NCBI GenBank assembly: GCA_005792285.1 | Contig: SXSI01000047.1 | Location: 82,497 to 146,496 of the forward strand | DNA length: 64,000 bases | Direction of reading: 5' to 3' | From: Bacteroidota bacterium | Lineage (GTDB): Bacteria > Bacteroidota > Ignavibacteria > UBA10030 > UBA8401 | In this document: positions 18,914 to 27,016 of the stretch, one piece after another | How positions within the stretch are numbered: the stretch's first letter is position 1 | How the letters are laid out: each line of letters opens with the position of its first letter | The notes under the pieces: generated by a model | Told to the model about the DNA's origin: nothing | Seen by the model: only the letters and a program-made list of their open reading frames with translations | Database searches by the model: none | Translations under genes and position numbers: made by a program

Positions 18914-19471
18914 CTAAATTTCTAAAAGTTCTTTTTCCTTATTAACTAAAATTGAATCAATTTCTTTAGTTGACTTGTCAGTCATTTTTTGAATTTCAGT
19001 TTCGCCCCGTTTGTCGTCATCTTCAGAAATATTTTTCTCTTTCAACATTTTTTTTACATGCTCGTTTGCATCGCGCCGAATATTTCGAACCGAAATTTTA
19101 CCTTCTTCGCCAAATTTTTTAACTAATTTTATCAATTCTTTTCTTCGTTCCTCTGTTAACGGTGGAATTGGAACGCGAATTAATGAACCATCATTCTGCG
19201 GATTCAAACCTAAATTTGCCTCAAGTATCCCTTTTTCAATTGCTGCAACTAAACTTTTATCCCACGGAGTAATTGTTAATGTATGAGCGTCAGAAACGCC
19301 AACTGTCCCAACTTGTTGAAGAGTCATCAATGAACCATATGCATCAACTTTTACTGTGTCGAGTAATCCTGTTGAAGCTTTTCCTGTTCGGATTTTCATT
19401 AATTCTTGTCGAACTACTTCGAGCGCTTTATGCATTCTCGTTTCGCAATCAGATAATATTTCTTTAATCAT
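18914..19471 (-). CDS. frr: Ribosome recycling factor
   Basis: A 185-residue RRF of standard length, which splits post-termination ribosomes with EF-G. Typical segments are visible: MHKALEVVRQELMKIRTGKAS at the start, LTITPWDKSLVAAIEKGI in the middle, and IRVPIPPLTEERRKEL with KISVRNIRRDANEHVKK towards the end. The start is supported by AAGGAG six bases before ATG, one of the few good Shine-Dalgarno sites in the window. It lies 15 bases after pyrH in a two-gene unit, the usual pyrH-frr pairing, and converges on polA with a 9-base gap. Confidence 0.97.
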   Translation of the reverse strand: MIKEILSDCETRMHKALEVVRQELMKIRTGKASTGLLDTVKVDAYGSLMTLQQVGTVGVSDAHTLTITPWDKSLVAAIEKGILEANLGLNPQNDGSLIRVPIPPLTEERRKELIKLVKKFGEEGKISVRNIRRDANEHVKKMLKEKNISEDDDKRGETEIQKMTDKSTKEIDSILVNKEKELLEI

Positions 19472-19486
19472 AAATTACTCCTTAAT

Positions 19487-20200
19487 TCAATTTCCATTTA
19501 CTAATGTACCAATTTTTTTACCACTAATTAATTTTGTTAAATTATTTTTGATGTTCATATTAAAAACAATTAACGGTAATTTATTTTCTTTGCAAAGTGT
19601 AATTGCAGTTAGATCCATAACTTTAAGATTTCTTTTTAGAACTTCAGAATAAGTAGTTGACTCATATTTTTTAGCTTTAGAATTTTTTTCTGGGTCGTCC
19701 GAATAAATTCCGTCGACTCGTGTACCTTTAATAATTACTTCAGCATTTATTTCTACTGCACGAAGAACTGCGGCAGTATCAGTTGTAAAATATGGATTTC
19801 CAGTTCCCGCAGCGAAAATTACAATCCTTCCCTTTTCCAAATGTCGGATTGCGCGTCTTCGAATATATGGTTCGGCAATTTTTTCCATTGCAATTGCAGA
19901 TAGACATCTTGTTTTCAATCCATGTTGTTCTAATGAACTTTGAAACGCTAATGCATTAATAACTGTCGCGAGCATTCCCATATAATCGCCAGTAGATTTA
20001 TCAACTCCATCACTTGAATTTTCAACACCACGATAAATATTTCCTCCACCAATTACAATTCCAATTTGAACACCTTTTTCGTGAATTTGTTTTATTTCTG
20101 CAGAATATTTATTAAGAATTTCAGAATCAATTCCATATTCCAATTTTCCCATTAACGCTTCACCACTTAATTTTAAAAGTATTCGTTTATACTTTGCCAT
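19487..20200 (-). CDS. pyrH: UMP kinase
   Basis: A 237-residue UMP kinase of the amino-acid kinase fold, converting UMP to UDP. The motifs [50 protein letters not shown] and [14 protein letters not shown] are all present and the length matches the bacterial family. It is separated from tsf by a strong intrinsic terminator, so it is probably transcribed with frr either from its own promoter in the 61-base gap or by read-through. Confidence 0.97.
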   Translation of the reverse strand: MAKYKRILLKLSGEALMGKLEYGIDSEILNKYSAEIKQIHEKGVQIGIVIGGGNIYRGVENSSDGVDKSTGDYMGMLATVINALAFQSSLEQHGLKTRCLSAIAMEKIAEPYIRRRAIRHLEKGRIVIFAAGTGNPYFTTDTAAVLRAVEINAEVIIKGTRVDGIYSDDPEKNSKAKKYESTTYSEVLKRNLKVMDLTAITLCKENKLPLIVFNMNIKNNLTKLISGKKIGTLVNGN

Positions 20201-20215
20201 AATTTATATTCAATG

Positions 20216-20254
20216 ATAAAAAAAAAGGTCTCAAGTTACAATAACTGAGACCTT
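20216..20254 (-). terminator. Intrinsic terminator after tsf
   Basis: On the minus strand a 13-base-pair stem (AAGGTCTCAGTTA and its complement with one bulged base) around a three-base loop is followed by a run of nine T. It lies directly after the tsf stop codon and before pyrH, so it ends or attenuates the rpsB-tsf transcript. Confidence 0.88.
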
Positions 20255-20261
20255 AAATTGG

Positions 20262-21122
20262 TTATTCACCAAGTTGATATCTTAAAAACCTTTTGACTGT
20301 AACTTTTTCTCCGATTTGCTTGCTTGCATCATTTAGAATATCAGTAATAGTTTTTCCTGCGTCTTTAATAAAACTTTGTTCTATTAACACAAATTCCTGA
20401 TAATATTTTTCTAATCGACCAAGTGATATTTTTTCAGCAATTGCTTCAGGTTTTCCTTCGTTCTTAGCATTGGTTTTATATATTTCTATCTCTTGTAAAA
20501 TTGTATTTTTTGAAACTGATTTTCTACTGACTACAGTTGGATTCATCGCAGCTATTTGCATAGCAATATCTTTTGAAAGAGTTTTCGTTATGTCATTATT
20601 TTTTGAAGTAGTTAATTCAACTAACACGCCAATTTTATTTCCCATGTGAGTATAACTATTAATTAATCCATCAGAAGTTTTGAAAACTTCTAATCTGCGA
20701 ATAGCAACTTTCTCACCGATTTTTCCTACCAAATCATTCACTCTGTTTTCAACTGTAACTCCATCTTGTATTTGATGAGATAAAAGTAGTTCAACATTGC
20801 TCAGTTTATTTTCTTCTATAATTGTTAAAAGTTGATTTGCAAAAGAAATAAATTCTTCATTTCGACCGACAAAATCAGTTTCGCAATTAACTTCTAAAAT
20901 AATTCCTTCATTTGATTGAGAATTAATTTTAGTAATTATAATTCCTTGCTTTGCAACTCTATCAGCTCTTTTTTGTGCAGTTGAAATTCCTTTTTTTCTT
21001 AGAACTTCAATTGCTTGTTCAATAATACCATTTGCATCTTCAAGTGCTTTTTTGCAATCCATCATTCCTGCACCTGTTTGGTTGCGAAGTGTTTTAACTG
21101 CTTCTGCTGAAATATTCGTCAT
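20262..21122 (-). CDS. tsf: Elongation factor Ts
   Basis: A 286-residue guanine-nucleotide exchange factor for EF-Tu. The N-terminal UBA-like domain carries VKTLRNQTGAGMMDCKKALEDANG, and the core carries the TDFVGRNEEF nucleotide-exchange motif and VGEKVAIRRLEVF. The C-terminal module ends IGEKVTVKRFLRYQLGE. No Shine-Dalgarno site is visible; the leader is pure A/T. It follows rpsB by 30 bases in the usual rpsB-tsf pair and is followed by an intrinsic terminator. Confidence 0.97.
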   Translation of the reverse strand: MTNISAEAVKTLRNQTGAGMMDCKKALEDANGIIEQAIEVLRKKGISTAQKRADRVAKQGIIITKINSQSNEGIILEVNCETDFVGRNEEFISFANQLLTIIEENKLSNVELLLSHQIQDGVTVENRVNDLVGKIGEKVAIRRLEVFKTSDGLINSYTHMGNKIGVLVELTTSKNNDITKTLSKDIAMQIAAMNPTVVSRKSVSKNTILQEIEIYKTNAKNEGKPEAIAEKISLGRLEKYYQEFVLIEQSFIKDAGKTITDILNDASKQIGEKVTVKRFLRYQLGE

Positions 21123-21152
21123 CTTTATTTAAAATTTATTTTTTTATTAATT

Positions 21153-21893
21153 CTATTTAACAATCTCTTTTTCATCTGCACTCACAGATTCTTCTTTTAA
21201 TTTTGCTTTTGCAGCTTCTTTACCTTCAAGGATTGCATCTGCAATTGTTTCAGTAATAAGTTGAATAGATTTAATTGCATCATCGTTCGAAGGAATAATA
21301 TAATCGATATTTTCAGTATCACAATTTGTGTCAACAATTGCAAAAACTGGAATATTCAATCGTGCTGCTTCTTTAATTGCAATAGATTCTTTTTTAACAT
21401 CAACTACAAATAATGCGCCTGGTAGTCGATTCATTTCAACTACACCAGCTAAAGTTTTTCCCAATTTTTCTCTTTCTCTTTTAAGATTAAGAGCTTCTTT
21501 TTTTGTAATTTTGTCGAAAGTGCCATCTAATTCCATTTTTTCGATATTAGTATATCGCTTTACACTTTTTCTAATTGTTGTGAAATTAGTAAGAGCGCCA
21601 CCCATCCATCTTTCAGTTACCCAAAATTCTTCTGATCTTTTGGCTTGTTCAGTTACAACTTCTCTTGCTTGTTTTTTTGTTCCAACAAATAAAACTCGTT
21701 TACCTTCAGCAACAATTTTTGAAATTGCAGTTGATGCGTCTTCCAACATCTCTTGTGTTTTTTTCAAATCTACAATATGAATTCCATTGCGTTCCATAAA
21801 AATATATGGTTTCATTTTTGGATTCCAACGGCTGGCTAAATGTCCGAAGTGTGATCCGGCGGTCATGAGTTGTTCTAGTGATACTCTTGGCAT
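21153..21893 (-). CDS. rpsB: 30S ribosomal protein uS2
   Basis: A 246-residue S2 protein with the family signatures LMTAGSHFGHLASRWNPKMKPYI, VLFVGTKKQA, WVTERWMGGALTNF and FVVDVKKESIAIKEA, and IPVFAIVDTNCD. It helps bind mRNA and S1-type factors on the 30S body. AAGGAG stands five bases before ATG, a clear Shine-Dalgarno site. The 106-base leader can fold (see the separate entry), which fits S2-type autoregulation seen in other bacteria. It is the first gene of the rpsB-tsf unit. Confidence 0.97.
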   Translation of the reverse strand: MPRVSLEQLMTAGSHFGHLASRWNPKMKPYIFMERNGIHIVDLKKTQEMLEDASTAISKIVAEGKRVLFVGTKKQAREVVTEQAKRSEEFWVTERWMGGALTNFTTIRKSVKRYTNIEKMELDGTFDKITKKEALNLKREREKLGKTLAGVVEMNRLPGALFVVDVKKESIAIKEAARLNIPVFAIVDTNCDTENIDYIIPSNDDAIKSIQLITETIADAILEGKEAAKAKLKEESVSADEKEIVK

Positions 21894-21934
21894 GTTTACT
21901 CCTTTTTTAGTTTTTAACTTTTACCTTCATCATT

Positions 21935-21967
21935 CGAAGTCGGGACTTTCAAAAGAAAGCACTTCCG
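21935..21967 (-). promoter_or_regulatory. Structured rpsB leader, possible S2 autoregulatory element
   Basis: In the 106-base gap between rpsI and rpsB, the minus-strand RNA can form an inner hairpin CTTTC-TTTT-GAAAG. It is enclosed by an outer helix of CGGAAGT with ACTTCG (one bulged base). An alternative AAGT/ACTT hairpin at the 3' side would exclude the first. S2 binding to its own leader is known in other phyla; here it is only inferred from structure and position. Confidence 0.35.
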
Positions 21968-21999
21968 AGATCGTCAGAAAGTATGTTTGATTTATAAAA

Positions 22000-22395
22000 T
22001 TATCGTTTCGAGAACTGGAATCGTTTTCGAGCTTTTTTGCGTCCGTATTTTTTTCTTTCAACCATTCTTGAATCTCTGGTCAACAATTCATTTTTACGTA
22101 ACACAGTTTTGTTTTCATCATTAACTTTTACAAGAGCGCGAGCAATTCCTAATTGTAACGCTCCGGCTTGCCCTGTTGGTCCGCCACCTTCAACTCGTGC
22201 AAAAATATCGTATTTGTCTACCGACTCTGTTACTAAAAATGGTTTTTTAACTTTTGTTGTTAAAGTCTGATATTTAAAATATGAATCGAGAGGTTTTTGA
22301 TTTACTGTAATATTACCATTTCCAAATGTCAAAATAATTCTGGCAATTGATGTTTTTCTTCGACCAAGGGTATTTATTTTTAGTTCACTATGCAT
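22000..22395 (-). CDS. rpsI: 30S ribosomal protein uS9
   Basis: A 131-residue S9 with LGRRKTSIARI at the start, VEGGGPTGQAGALQLGIARAL in the centre and the conserved basic tail ending KKYGRKKARKRFQFSKR. This tail reaches the P-site tRNA in known ribosomes. The gene follows rplM by 11 bases, the usual L13-S9 pair. No Shine-Dalgarno site is visible. Confidence 0.97.
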   Translation of the reverse strand: MHSELKINTLGRRKTSIARIILTFGNGNITVNQKPLDSYFKYQTLTTKVKKPFLVTESVDKYDIFARVEGGGPTGQAGALQLGIARALVKVNDENKTVLRKNELLTRDSRMVERKKYGRKKARKRFQFSKR

Positions 22396-22406
22396 ATAGA
22401 ATTATT

Positions 22407-22847
22407 TTACAATTGAATTGTTTCTGGCAATTGAGCAGAATGTGGATGCTCTGGACCAGCGTAAACTTTTAATTTTTTTAGAATTTGTCTTCCAAGTGTA
22501 TTTTTTGGAATCATTCCTTGAACTGCATATTCAATTACACGCTCAGGATGATCTTTAATTACTTCACGGAATTTTTCAAAAATAGCGCCACCTGGATAAC
22601 CTGTATTTCGAAAATATCTTTTCTGTTCGAGTCGTTTACCAGTAAATTTAACTTTATCTGCATTTATTACGATAATAAAATCACCGCAATCTGCATTTGG
22701 AGTATAAGTTGGTTTATGTTTTCCTCGAAGTAAATGAGCAATTCGTGACGAAAAGCGACCGACAATTTTATCAGTTGCATCGACTACAAACCATTTCTTT
22801 GGTATTTCTGATTCTGTAAAATAATGTGTTGTTTTATCTTTTAGCAT
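22407..22847 (-). CDS. rplM: 50S ribosomal protein uL13
   Basis: A 146-residue L13 with the motifs WFVVDATDKIVGRFSSRIAHLLRGKHKP, CGDFIIVINADKVKFTGKR, and AVQGMIPKNTLGRQILKKLKVY. L13 is an early-assembly 23S-binding protein. It is the first gene of the ribosomal block, 76 bases after pdhC. A promoter-like TTG-N20-TATTATTG sequence precedes it. Confidence 0.97.
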   Translation of the reverse strand: MLKDKTTHYFTESEIPKKWFVVDATDKIVGRFSSRIAHLLRGKHKPTYTPNADCGDFIIVINADKVKFTGKRLEQKRYFRNTGYPGGAIFEKFREVIKDHPERVIEYAVQGMIPKNTLGRQILKKLKVYAGPEHPHSAQLPETIQL

Positions 22848-22872
22848 AATATTTGGGGTTTAAAAAGCAGGA

Positions 22873-22903
22873 CAATAATAGTATCTTTTCTTTACTTTTA
22901 CAA
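22873..22903 (-). promoter_or_regulatory. Putative promoter of the rplM-rpsI unit
   Basis: On the minus strand TTG (22901-22903), a 20-base spacer and TATTATTG (22873-22880) match the Bacteroidota TTTG-N19/21-TAnnTTTG pattern with one mismatch in the -7 box. It lies 26 bases before the rplM start codon, in the only gap between pdhC and rplM. Confidence 0.4.
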
Positions 22904-22923
22904 GAGTTATTTATGCTCTCTCA

Positions 22924-24108
22924 TTAATTCATTTCAGTTGTGCTTTCAAGTATTTGCTTTAAAGTTTGCAAAAATCTACCAGCCATTGCACCATCAATAA
23001 CTCTATGATCGCAAGAAAGTGTAACTTTCATTACTTTTCCAATTACTATTTTATTTGCTGATACTATTGGCTTTTCAACAACTGTTCCAACAGCTAAAAT
23101 TGCTGATTCTGGTGGATTTATGATTGCTGTAAAATTTTCCACATCGAACATTCCGAGGTTACTAATTGTAAATGTGCTTCCTTGAAATTCTTCTGGCTTT
23201 AATTTTCTTTCTTTTGATTTAATTGCCAATTGTTTTATTTCTGAAGAAATTTCTTGCAACGATTTATTATTTGAATTTCTAACAACTGGAGTTGTCAGCC
23301 CTTCATCGGTTGAAACAGCTACTCCAATATCAATTTTTTTATGATAAACAATTGAGTCATGATTCCAAGATGAGTTTACTTCAGGGTGTTTTTGAATTGC
23401 AATTGAAACTGCTCTTACAATAAAATCATTGTAACTAATTTTAACATTTTTTTCTGAATTAATTTTCTCGCGCATCTCGGCTACTTTATCCATTCTTATT
23501 TCAATTGTAACATAAAAATGTGGAGCAATAACTTTACTTGCAGAAAGTCTTCGTGCAATTGTTTTACGCATTAATGAAATTGGAATTCTATTTACATCTT
23601 CATCAGAAAATTTTACATTCGAAACTAGTGAGTAATTTTCTACATCTTGTTTTACAATTCTTCCCAATGGCCCAGTTCCAACTAAATAATTTAGTTCGAC
23701 ACCCTTTTCAATTGCAATTCGCTTTGCAAGTGGTGATGCTTTAATACGTTTATCTGAAGTAGATATTTTTGAAACTGTAGTTTTTGTTGTTTTCGATATT
23801 TCTGATGATGCACTTTTTTTATTTTCAAATTTTTTTGTTTCCGTTTTTAATAAATTAGAAAAATCCTCTCCGGCTTTTCCTATTATAACTAAAGGTGCTC
23901 CAATTTTAACAGCTTCTTTTTCTTTTGCAAATAATTTTAAAATTACTCCACTTTCGTAAGCTTCCAATTCCATGTCAGCTTTATCGGATTGTATTTCTGC
24001 AATAATTTCTCCCTGCTTAATTGTATCCCCCTCATTTTTTTTCCATTTAAGAATAATTCCCTCTTCCATGGTGTCACTTAATTTCGGCATGTCAATTCTT
24101 GTAGCCAT
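22924..24108 (-). CDS. pdhC: Pyruvate dehydrogenase complex E2 (dihydrolipoamide acetyltransferase)
   Basis: A 394-residue E2 with one lipoyl domain (lipoyl-lysine K43 in IQSDKADME) and a peripheral-subunit-binding domain (about 122-160, KASPLAKRIAIEKGVELN). The C-terminal acyltransferase core holds His368 and Asp372 in SCDHRVIDGAM. The start MATRIDMPKLSDTMEEG is typical of PDH-type E2. It moves acetyl groups from E1 to CoA. It is the last gene of the eight-gene lipoate/2-oxoacid operon, five bases after pdhB; the following 76 bases separate it from rplM. Confidence 0.93.
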   Translation of the reverse strand: MATRIDMPKLSDTMEEGIILKWKKNEGDTIKQGEIIAEIQSDKADMELEAYESGVILKLFAKEKEAVKIGAPLVIIGKAGEDFSNLLKTETKKFENKKSASSEISKTTKTTVSKISTSDKRIKASPLAKRIAIEKGVELNYLVGTGPLGRIVKQDVENYSLVSNVKFSDEDVNRIPISLMRKTIARRLSASKVIAPHFYVTIEIRMDKVAEMREKINSEKNVKISYNDFIVRAVSIAIQKHPEVNSSWNHDSIVYHKKIDIGVAVSTDEGLTTPVVRNSNNKSLQEISSEIKQLAIKSKERKLKPEEFQGSTFTISNLGMFDVENFTAIINPPESAILAVGTVVEKPIVSANKIVIGKVMKVTLSCDHRVIDGAMAGRFLQTLKQILESTTEMN

Positions 24109-24113
24109 TTATT

Positions 24114-25094
24114 TTATCTGTTTAATGATTGATGAACTGCTTCAATTACTTTTTCTACATTTGGAATTGCTTCATACTCTAAATTTTCTGCGTATGGCAT
24201 CGGAACATCTGCACCATTAATATTTATAATCGGTGAATCTAAATAATCAAATGCTTGTGAGCTAACTCGTTTTGCAATTTCTGAACCAACACTTGCAAAT
24301 GGCCAAGAATCTTCTACTATTACAAGATGATTAGTTTTAATTACTGAATTAATTATTAATTCTTCATCAAGTGGACGAAGTGTACGAGGATCAATTACTT
24401 CGCAATCAATTCCTTCATGTGAAAGTTGTTCCGCGGCTTTTAAAGCAACAGGCAACATTTTTGTCCAAGCGACAATTGTAATATCTCTTCCTTCTCTTTT
24501 AATATCACCAACTCCAAGTGGAATTAAATATTCTTCAGATGGTACTTCTCCTTTAATACTGTACATCAATTCACTTTCCAAAAACATTACAGGATTATCA
24601 TCTCGAATTGCAGATTTCAACAATCCCTTCGCATCGTACGGAGTTGAACAAGTTACAACTTTCAATCCGGGAACATGTGCAAGCATAGATTCCAAAGCTT
24701 GAGAATGTTGACTGCCGAGCATGTGCGCTGGACCATTTGGTGCACGAACAACAATTGGACAATTAAATTGTCCTGCGGACATGTATCGAAGTTTTGCTGC
24801 ATTATTAAAAATCTGATCGAATGCAAGAATTGCAAAATTCCAAGTCATAATTTCTACAATCGGACGAAGTCCTGTCATCGCAGCACCAATTCCAATTCCT
24901 GTAAATCCGGCTTCAGAAATTGGTGTATCAATAACTCTTTTCGAACCAAATTTTTCTAACATTCCTTGTGTAACTTTATACGCTCCGTTATATTCTGCAA
25001 CTTCTTCTCCCATTATAAAAATATTTGGATCGCGTTCCATCTCTTCACACATCGCTTGATTCAAAGCTTCTCGTATTTGTAAATTCTGTATCAT
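24114..25094 (-). CDS. pdhB: Pyruvate dehydrogenase E1 component, beta subunit
   Basis: A 326-residue E1 beta subunit of transketolase fold. The motifs include REALNQAMCEEMERDPNIFIMGEEV, GFTGIGIGAAMTGLRPIVEIM, and MLGSQHSQALESMLAHVPGLKVV, followed by the C-terminal LRPLDEELIINSVIKTNHLVIVEDSW. It pairs with the alpha subunit to decarboxylate pyruvate with ThDP. The gene is one base downstream of pdhA and five upstream of pdhC, so the three form a complete PDH set. Confidence 0.94.
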   Translation of the reverse strand: MIQNLQIREALNQAMCEEMERDPNIFIMGEEVAEYNGAYKVTQGMLEKFGSKRVIDTPISEAGFTGIGIGAAMTGLRPIVEIMTWNFAILAFDQIFNNAAKLRYMSAGQFNCPIVVRAPNGPAHMLGSQHSQALESMLAHVPGLKVVTCSTPYDAKGLLKSAIRDDNPVMFLESELMYSIKGEVPSEEYLIPLGVGDIKREGRDITIVAWTKMLPVALKAAEQLSHEGIDCEVIDPRTLRPLDEELIINSVIKTNHLVIVEDSWPFASVGSEIAKRVSSQAFDYLDSPIININGADVPMPYAENLEYEAIPNVEKVIEAVHQSLNR

Positions 25095-25095
25095 T

Positions 25096-26118
25096 TTAAT
25101 TTTTGTAAACGTTTTGATAAAGATAATCTAACGGTGGTTGATCGCTTTTTTCTGCAAATTCAACACATTCAATAACTTTATTTTTAATTTCTGATTCGAA
25201 ATTTTCAATTTCAGATTCTGAAATTATTTTATCTTCTATAAGTTGGTTGCCAAAAATAATAATTGGATCATTCACTTTTGCTAATTCAACTTCCTCTTTT
25301 GCGCGATATGTTGCGGGATCAGACATTGAATGCCCTTTGAATCTATAAGTAATTGCTTCAAGAAGAGTTGGCATTGAATTTGTACGCGCAATATTTACTG
25401 CATCCTTCATAGTTTTGTATGCTTCAATAATATTCATTCCATCGAAAGAACCTCTATTCATATCTAAATATTTTCCTGTGCGATAAAGTTCATTCCCGGC
25501 AAATGATCGTTCAATTGAAGTTCCCATTCCATATTTATTATTTTCGATTATAAAAATAACTGGCAACTTCCAAAGTTGAGCCATATTCAAAGTTTCAAAA
25601 AATATTCCCTGATTAATTGCTGCATCACCAAAATAACAAATTGCAATATTATCTGTCCCCAAATATTTTGCAGAAAATGCAGCTCCGGCAGCTAATGGAA
25701 TATGAGCGCCAACAATTCCATAACCTCCCATAAAATTAATTTCAGAATCAATAAGATGCATCGATCCGCCAACTCCTTTTGTAATTCCGGAATGTTTTCC
25801 AAATAATTCTGCCATAATTAATTTTGGATCCATTCCCCGTGCTAATGCTTGACCATGATCTCTGTATGATGCATAAATAAAATCTTTATTATTGAGCGCG
25901 GAAATTGTTCCGACTGCTACAGCTTCTTGACCGATATATAAATGACAGAATCCGGAAATTTTTCCTTTTCCATATTCTTGTGAACATCGCTCTTCAAATC
26001 TTCTGATGAGCAACATTTTTTTATACATCGCAATCAACTGTTGATGTGAAAGATCTGTGTAATCGTTTTTTCTCAACTTTGGAGATGAAATATTTTTTGT
26101 ACTTGTAGAAGCTTCCAA
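25096..26118 (-). CDS. pdhA: Pyruvate dehydrogenase E1 component, alpha subunit
   Basis: A 340-residue ThDP-dependent E1 alpha. It carries MYKKMLLIRRFEERC, GFCHLYIGQEAVAVG and the ThDP-binding stretch GDAAINQG (about 164) through IENNKYGMGT (NN at 193-194). The phosphorylation-loop-like YRFKGHSMSDPATYR follows. The family motif is usually GDG; here it is GDA, a common variant. The start is TTG at 26118: the next Met is 31 codons in and would remove part of the fold. It follows lipA by nine bases. Confidence 0.93.
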   Translation of the reverse strand: MEASTSTKNISSPKLRKNDYTDLSHQQLIAMYKKMLLIRRFEERCSQEYGKGKISGFCHLYIGQEAVAVGTISALNNKDFIYASYRDHGQALARGMDPKLIMAELFGKHSGITKGVGGSMHLIDSEINFMGGYGIVGAHIPLAAGAAFSAKYLGTDNIAICYFGDAAINQGIFFETLNMAQLWKLPVIFIIENNKYGMGTSIERSFAGNELYRTGKYLDMNRGSFDGMNIIEAYKTMKDAVNIARTNSMPTLLEAITYRFKGHSMSDPATYRAKEEVELAKVNDPIIIFGNQLIEDKIISESEIENFESEIKNKVIECVEFAEKSDQPPLDYLYQNVYKN

Positions 26119-26127
26119 TTGATTTTT

Positions 26128-27012
26128 TTAAAGTTGTTCAGAAGCATGATACGAGCTTCTTACTAAAGGTCCAGATTCAACATGTTTGAATCCCATTTGT
26201 AAACTTTTTTCTTTTATTAAAGAAAATTCTGAAGGATGAACAAATCTTTCGACAGGAAGATGTTCTTTTGTTGGCTGAAGATATTGGCCAACAGTTAAAA
26301 TATCACACTCAACTGCTCTTAAATCACTTATTGTATCCATCACTTCATCGATTTTTTCTCCAAGTCCAAGCATAATTCCGGATTTAGTTAAAAATCCTCT
26401 TTGCTTAGCGCGATAAAGAACTTCCAATGACCGATTAAAATGTGCTTGTGGCCTGACTCTTTTATAAAGTCGCGGAACAGTTTCAATATTATGATTTAAA
26501 ATATCTGGTTGCGAATCGAGAACTATATTTAATGCAATCTCACTTCCAAGAAAATCAGGAATCAAAACTTCTATTCTGCAATTTGAATCTCGACTTCTTA
26601 TTTCATGAATTGTATTTGCAAAAATATGAGCTCCGCCATCAACAAGTTCATCACGATTAACAGAAGTAATTACAACATGCCGAAGATTCATAATTGAAAT
26701 TGTTTCAGCAACACGTCGAGGTTCATCCTCATCAACAAATCCCATCGAGCCTGTTTTAACTGCACAGAATCCACAACTTCTTGTACAAGTATCTCCAAGA
26801 ATCATAAATGTTGCAGTTCCTAAATTCCAACATTCACCAATATTTGGACATCTAGCTTCTTCGCAAACTGTGTTTAAATTATTTTTGGAAAGTAATTGTT
26901 TTATTTTTGAATAATTTTCTCCACTGGGAAGTTTTGCTTTTAACCAATCTGGTTTACGTGGAGGTAAATTATTAGTTCGTTCAACAGAAATTTCTTGAAT
27001 TAGAAACTGCAT
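26128..27012 (-). CDS. lipA: Lipoyl synthase
   Basis: A 294-residue radical SAM enzyme that inserts two sulfurs into octanoyl groups on lipoyl domains. Both 4Fe-4S motifs are complete: the auxiliary cluster C50-x4-C55-x5-C61 (CEEARCPNIGEC) and the radical SAM C76-x3-C80-x2-C83 (CTRSCGFC). The auxiliary-cluster serine lies in the C-terminal GPLVRSSYHA. Its place between two dehydrogenase sets that need lipoate is functionally sensible: LipB loads octanoate and LipA completes it. Confidence 0.96.
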   Translation of the reverse strand: MQFLIQEISVERTNNLPPRKPDWLKAKLPSGENYSKIKQLLSKNNLNTVCEEARCPNIGECWNLGTATFMILGDTCTRSCGFCAVKTGSMGFVDEDEPRRVAETISIMNLRHVVITSVNRDELVDGGAHIFANTIHEIRSRDSNCRIEVLIPDFLGSEIALNIVLDSQPDILNHNIETVPRLYKRVRPQAHFNRSLEVLYRAKQRGFLTKSGIMLGLGEKIDEVMDTISDLRAVECDILTVGQYLQPTKEHLPVERFVHPSEFSLIKEKSLQMGFKHVESGPLVRSSYHASEQL

Positions 27013-27016
27013 TGGA

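Noticed and set aside
22905..22923. Short GAGAG/CTCTT stem between pdhC and rplM
   Set aside because: Four to five pairs without a T-tail; likely chance in AT-rich DNA.
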